A DNA stretch of 64,000 bases from Brasilonema sp. CT11 (GTDB lineage: Bacteria > Cyanobacteriota > Cyanobacteriia > Cyanobacteriales > Nostocaceae), in contig NZ_JABXYX010000006.1 in the NCBI RefSeq assembly GCF_017982655.1, positions 62,001-126,000 of the forward strand. The letters are read 5' to 3'. The position numbers were made by a program, and so were the translations under genes. How positions within the stretch are numbered: position 1 is the first letter of the stretch; every line of letters starts with the position of its first letter. The notes beneath the pieces are model-generated. The model had not been told where the DNA came from, made no database searches, and saw only the letters and a program-made list of their open reading frames with translations. Below are positions 18,207 to 26,378 of the stretch, one piece after another.

Positions 18207-18870
18207 CTACTTCGACGTTCATCTGCGATTCGTTAACTCTTTGATGCATTACAGAAGCACTGCGAAACAGAACTGTCTCCAAAATAAAATCGATTACCTC
18301 GTCCAATCCTTCTCCCGTCTTGCAATTAGTATATGCAATAGGTTTGCCTCGACGGTATATCGGCGCTTCTTTGCGGATTAACTCCAAATCAGCACCAACA
18401 TAAGGAGCAATATCAATTTTATTCACCACCGCTAAATCAGCTTGTACAAAGCCAGGACCATTTTTACGGGGGATATCATCTCCCGCACCTACATCAATCA
18501 CAAAAATATACGAATCCACCAAATCATAGCTAAAAGTGGAGGCAAGATTATCACCACCACTTTCAATCAAGATTAAGTCTAATTCAGGAATGAGTAACTC
18601 AAAATCCTTTACTGCTAAAAGATTCATAGTTGGATCTTCCCGAATTGCTGTGTGTGGACAGCTACCTGTTTCTACTCCTATAATCCTTTCTGCTGGCAAA
18701 AACCCGCGACTTTTGAGTCGATCTGCATCTTCCGTAGTTAGTAAGTCATTGGTGACAACTGCTACTTCAATGCCCTGATTCATCAATGTTGGGACTATAG
18801 ACTCTATTAGAGCTGTTTTTCCGCTTCCTACTGGTCCCCCAATCCCCAGTCGAGCTGCTGACTTTAGCAT
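18193..18870 (-). CDS. ureG: urease accessory GTPase UreG
   Basis: UreG is the SIMIBI-class GTPase that carries nickel from UreE to the UreD-UreF complex and uses GTP hydrolysis to release it. The 225 residues show the P-loop GIGGPVGSGKTALIE (about 10-24), the metal-binding Cys-Pro-His in GSCPHTAIREDPTMN, LILIESGGDNLASTFS (Walker B-like) and the base-specificity motif NKIDIAPYVGAD. Length is slightly over the usual 205-220 because of a C-terminal tail. It is the first gene of the ureG-D-E-F run and overlaps ureD by 14 bp. No NtcA-type GTA-N8-TAC site was found in the 300 bp upstream. Confidence 0.95.
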   Translation of the reverse strand: MLKSAARLGIGGPVGSGKTALIESIVPTLMNQGIEVAVVTNDLLTTEDADRLKSRGFLPAERIIGVETGSCPHTAIREDPTMNLLAVKDFELLIPELDLILIESGGDNLASTFSYDLVDSYIFVIDVGAGDDIPRKNGPGFVQADLAVVNKIDIAPYVGADLELIRKEAPIYRRGKPIAYTNCKTGEGLDEVIDFILETVLFRSASVMHQRVNESQMNVEVDGRR

Positions 18871-19230
18871 GGCTAATCTATCCTGCTTGAACTCTTGGAG
18901 ACTGCTAGTATAATCAGACCCTAGCTATCTTCATTATTTTACAGTAGTCGTTACATACAAACGCAGCTATATCGCGGTCAACTACCTACACCTATCTGAG
19001 GTACAGATAAGGCAAAGCCCGTGAGCACTAAGCCGAACGGTGTAGGCTTGTGGCATATTTCTCAATGTTTCCAGAACTTCCTTCAAGGTGCTATTCCTCA
19101 TGCTTATGACTGAGTTCAAGGTTGAACGAATTCAGTACAGTAGATTAAGAAGCGGGTGCTGAAGGAGTGAGCCATTTCGTACGACAGATGCTCATAGTAG
19201 CAGCACCAATGAGGTTCGGAGGTTCAAACA
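18871..19230. other. divergent intergenic region between ureG and the BNR gene
   Basis: 360 bp without a gene. It must hold the promoter of the minus-strand ureG-D-E-F run and that of the plus-strand propeller gene. GGAGG at 19215-19219 is the ribosome binding site for the gene at 19231. No clear -35/-10 pair or operator was recognised. Confidence 0.5.
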
Positions 19231-20244
19231 ATGGATAATACTCTACAGCAAATAGTCGAGCAGGTTGAGCCGACTTCGCACAAGCAAACAGATACAGATT
19301 TTGCCAATGCCTCTGCGACGATACAGAAACCCGTAATAATAGCAGGAACATCTGATGGCTTGCTGTTTCTCGATTCCAGGCAATATGTTGAACTTGAAGG
19401 TCATTCTATCACTGCTCTTGCCTCAAGTCCGGATGGGTTGTGGGTTATCGTTGATCGCAACTCGGTATGGCATCGCAACCCAGAAGGCGAGTGGCACCAA
19501 ATAACTTCAATTGATGATTTAAAGCTGAACTGCATCCTGCCTTACAATGGCTCAGTTCTAGTCGGAACATCGCAAGCCCATCTCATCCGCATTGCAGACG
19601 GAAGCACTCATCGCATCAATTGCTTTGAGACGGCTGAGGGACGAGATGAGTGGTATACGCCGTGGGGAGGTCCTCCAGATGTTCGTTCGATGGCTATAGG
19701 TCAATCTGGTGAACTCTACGTGAATGTGCACGTTGGAGGCATTTTGCGCTCTGATGACCAGGGTAAGTCATGGCAACCCACTATCGAGGTTGATGCAGAT
19801 GTCCATGAAGTACGGACAGTTCCATCTCATCCGGATCTCGTGTTGGCGGCTACAGCCCAGGGACTGGCTGTGAGTAAAGATAGAGGGAATTCTTGGAGCT
19901 TTTCACGCGAAAACCTACATGCTGCTTACGCACGAGCCATAGCTGTGTGTGAAGAAACCATTTTGATGACTGCTTCTACCGGTCCTAGTGGTCACAAAGC
20001 AGCCATCTATCGACACCCACTCGACAAGCCAGGAGCTTTCGAGAAATGTGAGCGAGGGCTGCCGGAGTGGTTCGATCACAATATCAACACGGCAACTCTT
20101 TCTACGTCAGGGAATCTGGCTGCTTTCGGAACCACTGACGGTCAGGTCTTTTTCTCGGACGATGCTGGCAGTACGTGGAAGCAAGTTGCAGCAGATTTGG
20201 CTTCTATCTGCTGTCTGAATCTTATGGCGACTTCTAAGAAATAA
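19231..20244 (+). CDS. BNR/Asp-box beta-propeller protein (Ycf48/sialidase-like fold)
   Basis: A 337-residue protein made of repeated propeller blades. Three Asp-box motifs S-x-D-x-G-x-T/S-W are clear: SDDQGKSW (about 174-181), SKDRGNSW (about 215-222) and SDDAGSTW (about 310-317). No signal peptide is seen, so a cytosolic scaffold or an enzyme with an unknown substrate is possible. The catalytic residues of sialidases are not recognisable. GGAGG lies 8 bases before the ATG. It sits between ureB and ureG but on the opposite strand, so it is not part of the urease transcript. Its base composition looks slightly more GC-rich than its neighbours, which may mean transfer. Confidence 0.75.
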   Translation: MDNTLQQIVEQVEPTSHKQTDTDFANASATIQKPVIIAGTSDGLLFLDSRQYVELEGHSITALASSPDGLWVIVDRNSVWHRNPEGEWHQITSIDDLKLNCILPYNGSVLVGTSQAHLIRIADGSTHRINCFETAEGRDEWYTPWGGPPDVRSMAIGQSGELYVNVHVGGILRSDDQGKSWQPTIEVDADVHEVRTVPSHPDLVLAATAQGLAVSKDRGNSWSFSRENLHAAYARAIAVCEETILMTASTGPSGHKAAIYRHPLDKPGAFEKCERGLPEWFDHNINTATLSTSGNLAAFGTTDGQVFFSDDAGSTWKQVAADLASICCLNLMATSKK

Positions 20245-20294
20245 ATTACAGCACAATCGGGGCGCTCTTGCTTGCGCCCTTACCCGTTTTACAA

Positions 20295-20921
20295 TCATTT
20301 TTTCTGTTTCTCTAAAGATCCATTCACTAATCCGTTGAAACCATAAATTTCACGGCTACCACCGAATGGGACTAACTCGACTTCTCTTTCATCTCCTGGT
20401 TCAAATCTTATTGCTGTCCCGGCTGGAATATTTAAGCGTTTCCCGTAAGCTTGATTGCGGTCAAATTGCAGACCTTTCTTGTCTTGACTGCCATCATTAA
20501 CTTCATAAAAGTGGAAATGAGAACCAACTTGAATTGGGCGATCGCCTTGATTACTGACTCTGATTTTGGTAATCTCTCGCCCAGCATTGAGTTCGATTGG
20601 TTCTGATTTAGTAACTATTATTTGTCCTGGAGTCATTACTATTTTTTCGACTTTAATCGAGCAAGCCTCGTTGTTAAAGTTTTTTTCCTCAACCTTAATA
20701 TTTTTCAGGTCACCGACATTACTAGTAAAGATTTTACTCCTACCCCTAAATTCCTCGTCTTCGTATATCGTGACTTTCATGCCTGCTGGCACTGTTAAGG
20801 AACTCAGCTTCTTGTCACCAATTCCCAAATCGTAAATCTTATACTCCCCCTCTCCCAGTTCCTTGTGATTTCCCTTGTAGTTAGGAGCTTCATAAATCAC
20901 TACTTTGTTACTTGTATACAT
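20295..20921 (-). CDS. ureB: urease beta subunit fused to an N-terminal beta/gamma-crystallin domain
   Basis: Residues 96-204 are a complete urease beta subunit ([70 protein letters not shown]), a structural part of the (UreABC)3 enzyme. Residues about 5-93 are an added beta/gamma-crystallin domain with two Greek-key motifs: [11 protein letters not shown] and [11 protein letters not shown] (aromatic-x-x-x-x-x-aromatic-x-G). Two loops resemble the calcium-binding (N/D)(N/D)xx(S/T)S site: DKKLSS and NNEACS. The ATG at 20921 has AAGGGA 8 bases upstream, while the internal ATG at 20636, where normal UreB would begin, has no Shine-Dalgarno sequence, so the fusion is probably the real product. A short insert (NDGSQDKKG) lies before LQFDR. 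ureA lies 59 bp upstream on the same strand. Confidence 0.93.
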   Translation of the reverse strand: MYTSNKVVIYEAPNYKGNHKELGEGEYKIYDLGIGDKKLSSLTVPAGMKVTIYEDEEFRGRSKIFTSNVGDLKNIKVEEKNFNNEACSIKVEKIVMTPGQIIVTKSEPIELNAGREITKIRVSNQGDRPIQVGSHFHFYEVNDGSQDKKGLQFDRNQAYGKRLNIPAGTAIRFEPGDEREVELVPFGGSREIYGFNGLVNGSLEKQKK

Positions 20922-20980
20922 TTATAATTTCCCTTGCTGTCAACTCATAATCTAAAATTCTGTATCTTTTTTGGGAGATT

Positions 20981-21286
20981 TTAATCTTGAATGGGATTAT
21001 GTACCGTTACTAATTTTGTTCCATCAGGAAAAGTTGCTTCTACTTGCACTTCATGGATCATTTCTGGTATTCCATCCATAACATCATCCCTTTTCAGCAG
21101 CTTTCCACCCTCACTCATTAATTGACTCACAGTTTTTCCTTCTCTGGCACCTTCTAAAATAGCAGCAGATATATACGCCACTGCTTCGGGGTAATTTAGC
21201 TTTAACCCCTTGTCCTTACGTCTTTCTGCTACTAGAGCCGCTGTGAAAATGAGCAATTTATCTTTTTCTTGAGGTGATAGTTGCAT
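20981..21286 (-). CDS. ureA: urease gamma subunit
   Basis: UreA is the small structural subunit of urease. The 101 residues (family about 100) are typical throughout: [48 protein letters not shown]-like [10 protein letters not shown] and the C-terminal [28 protein letters not shown] stands 7-8 bases before the ATG. It is the first urease gene in transcription order and is followed after 59 bp by the crystallin-ureB fusion. The upstream region 21287-21480 presumably holds the promoter; no exact NtcA box could be found there. Confidence 0.95.
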   Translation of the reverse strand: MQLSPQEKDKLLIFTAALVAERRKDKGLKLNYPEAVAYISAAILEGAREGKTVSQLMSEGGKLLKRDDVMDGIPEMIHEVQVEATFPDGTKLVTVHNPIQD

Positions 21287-21532
21287 AAAAATTTTCCTTT
21301 AATGACATTTGTAGTTTGTATTTACTTTACTCAATTCTCTTCTCTTTTCAAAATTTTTTATCAGTATTATTTGCAGTGGTAATTTTAGTTTCAGCGTTGA
21401 TAAAAATAGTATTTCAAATATTTTCGGCTACCGAAGTAAACATTCTTTCTCAAATAACATATATAGCAGTTGCCAGGTAGATTAGGACATCAACTAATGA
21501 GAAAACACGGAAACCACGGGACAATCACACGC

Positions 21533-21558
21533 CTGCTCCCTGCTCCCTGCTCCGTGCT
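21533..21558. repeat. heptamer tandem repeat (CTCCCTG type)
   Basis: Three near-perfect copies of CTGCTCC in CTGCTCCCTGCTCCCTGCTC, of the STRR class. It lies in the 400-bp gene-free stretch upstream of ureA. Confidence 0.6.
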
Positions 21559-21691
21559 ATACTTGTTTGATTAACCAATTTTACCCTAGTGGGGGATACG
21601 ACGATAGCCGTTCCATTAGTCATTAGTATTACTTTTCACTTTGAACAAACGGATGAAAAAACTGTTTTCCGTGGAATAAGTTAAGTTGATG

Positions 21692-22326
21692 AAAAAACGA
21701 AAAAACCGAGTCATCCCCTGGCGCTTCTCCCATCACTCACTCTCGTCGCCAAGCGTGTCAGCAGGACAAGCGAGCATACTTTGAATTCCCGAAAGAATGG
21801 GAGACTTACGCCGAACTTGTCAAACATACAGCGAGTTAGATCCTCAAGCATCGTTGGAGGCAGGGTTATCCGGAATTAAGCAAGGAGATTTCCAAAGTGC
21901 GATACGCGGAGCGTAAAGCGTATGCGCAAAGCGCACGCTGCGCGAACGACTGAGCGCTCACGCCGAAATCCTCCGGCTTATCGCCACTCTTGAAGCACTA
22001 ACCCAAAAAGTTGGTAACAGTAACATTTCTTTACAAGCACAAATCGGTTTAATTGTAGTTTATGTAAAAAGCGCTAATATCCCAAGGGCGATCGCTTCGC
22101 TACAGCATAGCGGCAGATCGCTTTATGCAAAACTCTTACTCAAAGTCAAAATTCTGAAGTACAACAGTGGGCAAATCACACTTTAAAGAGCTTGACATTT
22201 TACCGTAAAAATGATTTACAGGTTACTTGTTTGGAGCCTTTGGAGCAAAACACGAGATCCAAACTCTGCAAACTCATAGCGGTACAAGCATCTACAGTCC
22301 TCATCCCATTTGGTGTACCGTTTTAG
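21692..22326 (+). pseudogene. eroded gene of unknown function, several frameshifts and repeat insertions
   Basis: Three coding-looking pieces follow one another in different frames. The first reads SRRQACQQDKRAYFEFPKEW, continues as ETYAELVKHTAS, then has an in-frame stop and ILKHRWRQGYPELSKEISKV. The second reads LRLIATLEALTQKVGNSNIS. The third reads KTLTQSQNSEVQQWANHTLK with SLTFYRKNDLQVTCLEPLEQ, ending at TAG 22324-22326. Between the pieces lie palindromic repeats rich in GCG (21901-21953, 22086-22125). The parent protein, perhaps 200 residues with a helical middle, is not recognised. Confidence 0.4.
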
Positions 22327-22642
22327 CCGTTGTAACGCTGGCGGTTGGGCATACATTTTGTTAAAAGGTTAGTCATTAGTGACGACAACCTGCTGCACTG
22401 GACTCACCATAAGGCGTGGCCGTTCCCACTAGGGCGAAGCCGAAGGGTCACTAGTGATTTGATTTTTTACTGTACACTTGATAACTTCGCACGGCGATTT
22501 GTAAACAAAAGTTGCACAATTCTCAACAAAATGTTAATATTCTTTATATTAACAGCAATAGCCGATATACCGTGGGTTCCAAGCTTGCTTATCTGTGCGG
22601 CGGCTTGCGATATATAGCCTTTTTCTCCCCAACACAGCAGTT

Positions 22643-22669
22643 AATCAGCCAGTTAATGGCTGGTTTTTG
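22643..22669 (+). terminator. Rho-independent terminator without an obvious gene
   Basis: AATCAGCCA / TGGCTGGTT forms a 9-bp stem (one G-T pair) with a 5-nt loop, followed by TTTTT on the plus strand. No protein gene ends just before it. It may end a small RNA starting somewhere after 22330, or lie in the leader of the downstream RNA-binding protein gene. Confidence 0.6.
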
Positions 22670-23066
22670 TTTATTATGATATGAAACTGTGGAAAAAGTG
22701 TATTTGATGCTACTATGCAATTATGGTATTGCTAGAAATGTCTAATATGAACTGGCTGCGTGTAAAATAGCGTGATAATGTAGGGAATGGTGTTTGATTC
22801 TTTGGAAAAATAAAGGGTTGAAGAACTTTCGAGTTATAAGCAGTACGCAGAAAAATTCCAAATTTTTAGAATAAAGGTGTCGTTAGAATTGTGCGCTTTT
22901 GTATTAAGCAAGCTTTATCCTGGTAAAAAACTGTATTGTATAGGTTAACAGTTCGCAGAAAAAAATTGGTTTATGGCAGAATTGCTCAACAGTATTTATA
23001 TAAAGCCACAGCCAAGCTACTGTTTTTTGCCTGGTCGTTTTCACTCAACTTGTGGAGGTTTAGTTC

Positions 23067-23570
23067 ATGTCCATTCGCCTATACATAGGTAATTTGCCCA
23101 AAGAAGAAATAGATCGTCAAGAACTGCAGGCAGTTTTTGCAGAAGAAGGCGATGCTGTTACCACTAAACTGATTAAAGACCGAAAAACCGGCAAGTGTCG
23201 TGGTTTTGGTTTTCTCACAGTCAATAATGACGAACAAGCAGACCAAATTATTGAAAAATACAATGGTCAGTTGTTCAAAGACACTGCGATCAAACTCGAA
23301 AAAGCATTACCTCGTACTAAAGCAGAGGAAAATAACGAGGAGCAACCAACTAAAGTTATTAGTAATCCTACAACTAGCAACTCTAGTCCAACTCCAGCAA
23401 AAGAAAACAACCGTAGAGAGAAAAGCTCTAAGAAGTCTCGTCGTGGTGGCGGTGGAAGGGAAAATACACCAGCAGCCGCCACTAGCGACGATGCGATTCG
23501 TCCAGATCCCAGGTGGGCTAATGAGTTGGAAAAACTCAAGCAAATGCTTGCTGCACAAACGACGAGTTAA
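23067..23570 (+). CDS. RRM-type RNA-binding protein (Rbp family)
   Basis: A 167-residue cyanobacterial Rbp protein. One RNA recognition motif occupies residues 2-82, with RNP2 LYIGNL (5-10) and RNP1 CRGFGFLTV (47-55). A long low-complexity linker follows (Asn/Ser/Pro/Lys-rich, then RRGGGGRE). It ends in DPRWANELEKLKQMLAAQ, a conserved-looking C-terminal helix found on the longer Rbp type. Such proteins bind mRNA and have been linked to cold response and to placing photosystem mRNAs near thylakoids; which role applies here is not known. The 400-bp upstream stretch has no gene and ends in GGAGG before the ATG. A long AT-rich hairpin follows the stop. Confidence 0.9.
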   Translation: MSIRLYIGNLPKEEIDRQELQAVFAEEGDAVTTKLIKDRKTGKCRGFGFLTVNNDEQADQIIEKYNGQLFKDTAIKLEKALPRTKAEENNEEQPTKVISNPTTSNSSPTPAKENNRREKSSKKSRRGGGGRENTPAAATSDDAIRPDPRWANELEKLKQMLAAQTTS

Positions 23571-23586
23571 ACTTCAACTAGGTAGA

Positions 23587-23632
23587 GATTAAAAATTAAA
23601 AGTCAAGCTTGTTTGATTTTTAATTTTTAATC
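23587..23632 (+). terminator. AT-rich long hairpin after the rbp gene
   Basis: GATTAAAAATTAAAAGTCAA pairs with TTGATTTTTAATTTTTAATC (20 bp, one G-T pair) around a 6-nt loop. It lies 17 bp past the stop and between two convergent genes, so it probably terminates both. Confidence 0.6.
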
Positions 23633-23642
23633 TAGATATCCC

Positions 23643-24035
23643 TTAAGTATTAATGGGAAGCTGTAACCATACTTGTAAGTGCGATCGCAACTCTTGGGCA
23701 AAATCTGATCGCTGGCTATACCTTTGTGTGCGAATAGGCTTGCGTTCTTGATCTAGCGTCCACCCATAGTCGCTACTCAGACGCAGCTTGTCTTGCCAAT
23801 CTGAAATGGAAACGACAAGTCCAGATGCAGGGCTATTGTCTACACCTTGTACACGGAATACATAGTTGAAAGTATTTTGTTTACCAGGAGCGACAGTAGA
23901 GGGTTGCCCACATTCTACCAACAGTCGCGATCGCACTTGTTCGACAAGACCAGGTTTTACCAATTCTTCCAAAGTCCGAACCGCCAAAGTTAGGACAAAG
24001 TAAAATTCTTCCACAGGAACAAATTCTAATTGCAT
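23643..24035 (-). CDS. conserved hypothetical protein
   Basis: A 130-residue soluble protein that I do not recognise by family. It has a hydrophobic N-terminus (MQLEFVPVEEFYFVLTLAVR) that is too short and acidic to be a signal peptide. A helical start is followed by a strand-rich middle (NTFNYVFRVQGVDN, GLVVSISDWQDKLRLS) and a charged end. It is convergent with the rbp gene, which ends 72 bp away. The frame is good and the codon use is normal for the window, so I regard it as a real gene. Confidence 0.6.
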   Translation of the reverse strand: MQLEFVPVEEFYFVLTLAVRTLEELVKPGLVEQVRSRLLVECGQPSTVAPGKQNTFNYVFRVQGVDNSPASGLVVSISDWQDKLRLSSDYGWTLDQERKPIRTQRYSQRSDFAQELRSHLQVWLQLPINT

Positions 24036-24689
24036 ACAGTATCTTTCAGAGTGTGCCGGAGACTGAAGTCTCGAATCATTTTGTCAGATTGCTTATGTCG
24101 TCAATTAACTTACCATTTGTTGAGATATCCCTAACTAGAAATTAACAGATGGTTGATTTTAACTTTTTGTCTTGACTAACGAAGTAAAAAATCAGACATT
24201 GAGAGACGCATTGCTGAAATTTTAGTATTATTAATAACTTTAAATTATCATTAACAAGTTTTCGTAAGTTATATTTGTTCAATAAGACTCTTACCTTGGG
24301 AAGTTGTCCTTGGAGAATTTGCAGTCAATTAGGTAGATTTTGTCAATCATAGAAAGTAACTCTTTAGAAGAAAAAGGTACTATCTTATACTTAAAATCTA
24401 TAAAAATTACACAAAATAGTACGGTGATCTAGATGGATAAAACTCTATGTATGTCAGGATCATTACAAAACTTATGTTTTTTTATTAATAAAATAAGATA
24501 AAAATATAGCCACGCAATGTTTTAAGTAAGTATTAGTACTGAAGTTAGAAGATTACCTCTAGTAGCAGATGTATAAAAGTGTTGTAATCTTAAAATATAA
24601 TAAAGATTAATTAAAATTAGCCAGAGGTAAAAGTCTAGTTGCATACGCAATTTGCCTAGTACCTCTTAACCAGAAGACACCAACAAACT
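24036..24689. other. 654-bp AT-rich intergenic region
   Basis: No gene or RNA recognised. The stretch is strongly AT-rich with scattered A/T runs, and presumably holds the promoter of the glycosyltransferase gene and that of the divergent hypothetical gene. Confidence 0.5.
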
Positions 24690-25997
24690 ATGAACTCTAG
24701 AACTGAACAACGCGTCGCCCTAATTTCCGTACACGGTGATCCGGCTGTTGAGATTGGGAAAGAAGAGGCTGGAGGACAAAACGTTTACGTGCGCCAAGTA
24801 GGAGAAGCACTAGCCAAGCTTGGATGGCAAGTAGATATGTTTACTCGCAAAGTGAGTACAGAACAAGAAACAATAGTTCAACATAGCCCAAACTGTCGAA
24901 CGATTCGCTTAGAAGCCGGGGCTGTTGAATTTGTACCGCGAGACGATTTGTTCGCAAACTTGCCAGAATTTGTAGATAAATTTCTCCAATTCCAACAAGA
25001 AAATGGCTTCGTATACGCTTTAATTCATACAAACTACTGGCTTTCTAGTTGGGTAGGAATGCAGCTCAAAGAAAAACAAGGGAGCAAGCAGGTTCACACA
25101 TACCACTCCTTAGGAGCAGTTAAGTACAACACGATTGATATGATTCCTTTGGTTGCTGCAACCAGGCTAGCAGTAGAAAAACAGGTGTTAGAGACAGCGG
25201 AACGAATCGTTGCAACAAGTCCGCAGGAAAAAGAACATATGCGATCGCTTGTTTCCACAGAAGGAAACATCGACATTATTCCCTGCGGTACAGATATCGC
25301 AGAGTTTGGTTGTATAGATCGACAAGCAGCAAGAGCTAAGTTGGGAATCGACCCAGAAGCGAAACTTGTGATGTATGTAGGACGTTTTGACCCACGCAAA
25401 GGCATAGAAACACTAGTGCGTGCTGTCGGACAGTCTCAGTTGCGAGGACCTTCTTCAAAGCTGCAGTTAATGATTGCTGGTGGTAGCCGCCCAGGTCAAA
25501 GCGATGGAATCGAGCGCGATCGCATTGAAAGTATTGTCGCCGAATTAGGGATGAGCGACTTTACGACTTTCCCCGGTCGTGTCGAGCAAGAAATGCTGCC
25601 ATATTACTACGCGGCGGCTGATGTTTGTGTTGTTCCGAGTCACTACGAACCATTTGGACTAGTAGCTATTGAAGCTATGGCAAGTAAAACACCAGTCGTA
25701 GCAAGTGATGTTGGTGGACTTCAGTTTACAGTTGTCTCTGAAGAAACTGGTTTACTTGCACCACCACAGGATGTAGCAGCTTTCTCTACTGCAATTGACC
25801 GAATTCTGAGCAGTTCTCAATGGCGAGACGAGTTGGGTGAAGCTGCCAGAAAACGCGTAGAAACAAAGTTCAGTTGGGAAGGAGTTGCATCTGCTCTTGC
25901 TCAACTTTACACTCAATTGTTAGACGATAAAGCTGAAATAACACAACCGGAAATTTCCCCCGAAGACAAACAAAAAGAAGCAATATTGGCGAGTTAA
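24690..25997 (+). CDS. GT4 glycosyltransferase (sucrose-phosphate synthase/MshA-like)
   Basis: A 435-residue retaining GT-B glycosyltransferase of family 4. The N-terminal domain has the acceptor-side motif EEAGGQNVYVRQVGEALAKL (about 24-43) and HTNYWLSSWVG (about 112-122). The C-terminal nucleotide-sugar domain has VMYVGRFDPRKGIETLVRA and the E-x7-E motif in PSHYEPFGLVAIEAMASKTP. The GGQ-N-Y-V and H-x-HYWLS-type motifs are shared by sucrose-phosphate synthases and by MshA-type enzymes; single-domain SPS of similar length occur in heterocystous cyanobacteria, so sucrose synthesis is a fair possibility but not proven. It has an acidic Gln/Glu-rich tail. The gene stands alone between long hairpins. 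Confidence 0.8.
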   Translation: MNSRTEQRVALISVHGDPAVEIGKEEAGGQNVYVRQVGEALAKLGWQVDMFTRKVSTEQETIVQHSPNCRTIRLEAGAVEFVPRDDLFANLPEFVDKFLQFQQENGFVYALIHTNYWLSSWVGMQLKEKQGSKQVHTYHSLGAVKYNTIDMIPLVAATRLAVEKQVLETAERIVATSPQEKEHMRSLVSTEGNIDIIPCGTDIAEFGCIDRQAARAKLGIDPEAKLVMYVGRFDPRKGIETLVRAVGQSQLRGPSSKLQLMIAGGSRPGQSDGIERDRIESIVAELGMSDFTTFPGRVEQEMLPYYYAAADVCVVPSHYEPFGLVAIEAMASKTPVVASDVGGLQFTVVSEETGLLAPPQDVAAFSTAIDRILSSSQWRDELGEAARKRVETKFSWEGVASALAQLYTQLLDDKAEITQPEISPEDKQKEAILAS

Positions 25998-26005
25998 TAT
26001 CAAAT

Positions 26006-26053
26006 GTAAGAAGTTAACAATAAAAACTAAACTTTTTATTGTTAACTTCTTAC
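26006..26053 (+). terminator. 21-bp perfect hairpin after the glycosyltransferase gene
   Basis: GTAAGAAGTTAACAATAAAA(A) at 26006-26026 pairs perfectly with (T)TTTTATTGTTAACTTCTTAC at 26033-26053 around the loop CTAAAC. It starts 9 bp past the stop. One of several long AT-rich hairpins placed right after genes in this window. Confidence 0.65.
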
Positions 26054-26136
26054 ACTTCGACGAATATCGATTATCTCTCGTCGAGACATAACTTGCGATC
26101 GTACATTTAAATTTTTTAACATACATGTTTCGCGTC

Positions 26137-26162
26137 AGACTTCTTTGATGAAGTCTTTTTAT
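26137..26162 (+). terminator. second terminator-like hairpin
   Basis: AGACTTC/GAAGTCT (7 bp, loop TTTGAT) followed by TTTTTATTTTTT. A good Rho-independent signal on the plus strand, 140 bp after the glycosyltransferase stop. It would shield the following haemagglutinin gene from read-through. Confidence 0.6.
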
Positions 26163-26378
26163 TTTTTATATATTTTTTTGGGAAAGTAAAAATGACAACG
26201 TTTTGTAACAAACAACCTACAAACAGGTTACATAGTCTACAAACGTGATATTAATACTCAAGAGCTACTATTTTACTCCTTCGAGATCATTTTTGATTGG
26301 CATAACTGCAAACCAGATGATAAGGGCACACCATTGCTGTGCTCCCCAAAGCTAACCCCATCATCCAAAAATTGTAAA

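Noticed and set aside
18871-19230. A possible NtcA site (GTA...TAC) upstream of ureG at about 18943
   Set aside because: The spacing between GTA and TAC is 9, not 8, and no well placed -10 box follows.
21287-21480. An NtcA-like site upstream of ureA (GTAGTTTGTAT region)
   Set aside because: GTA-N8 is followed by TTA rather than TAC; the match is too weak.
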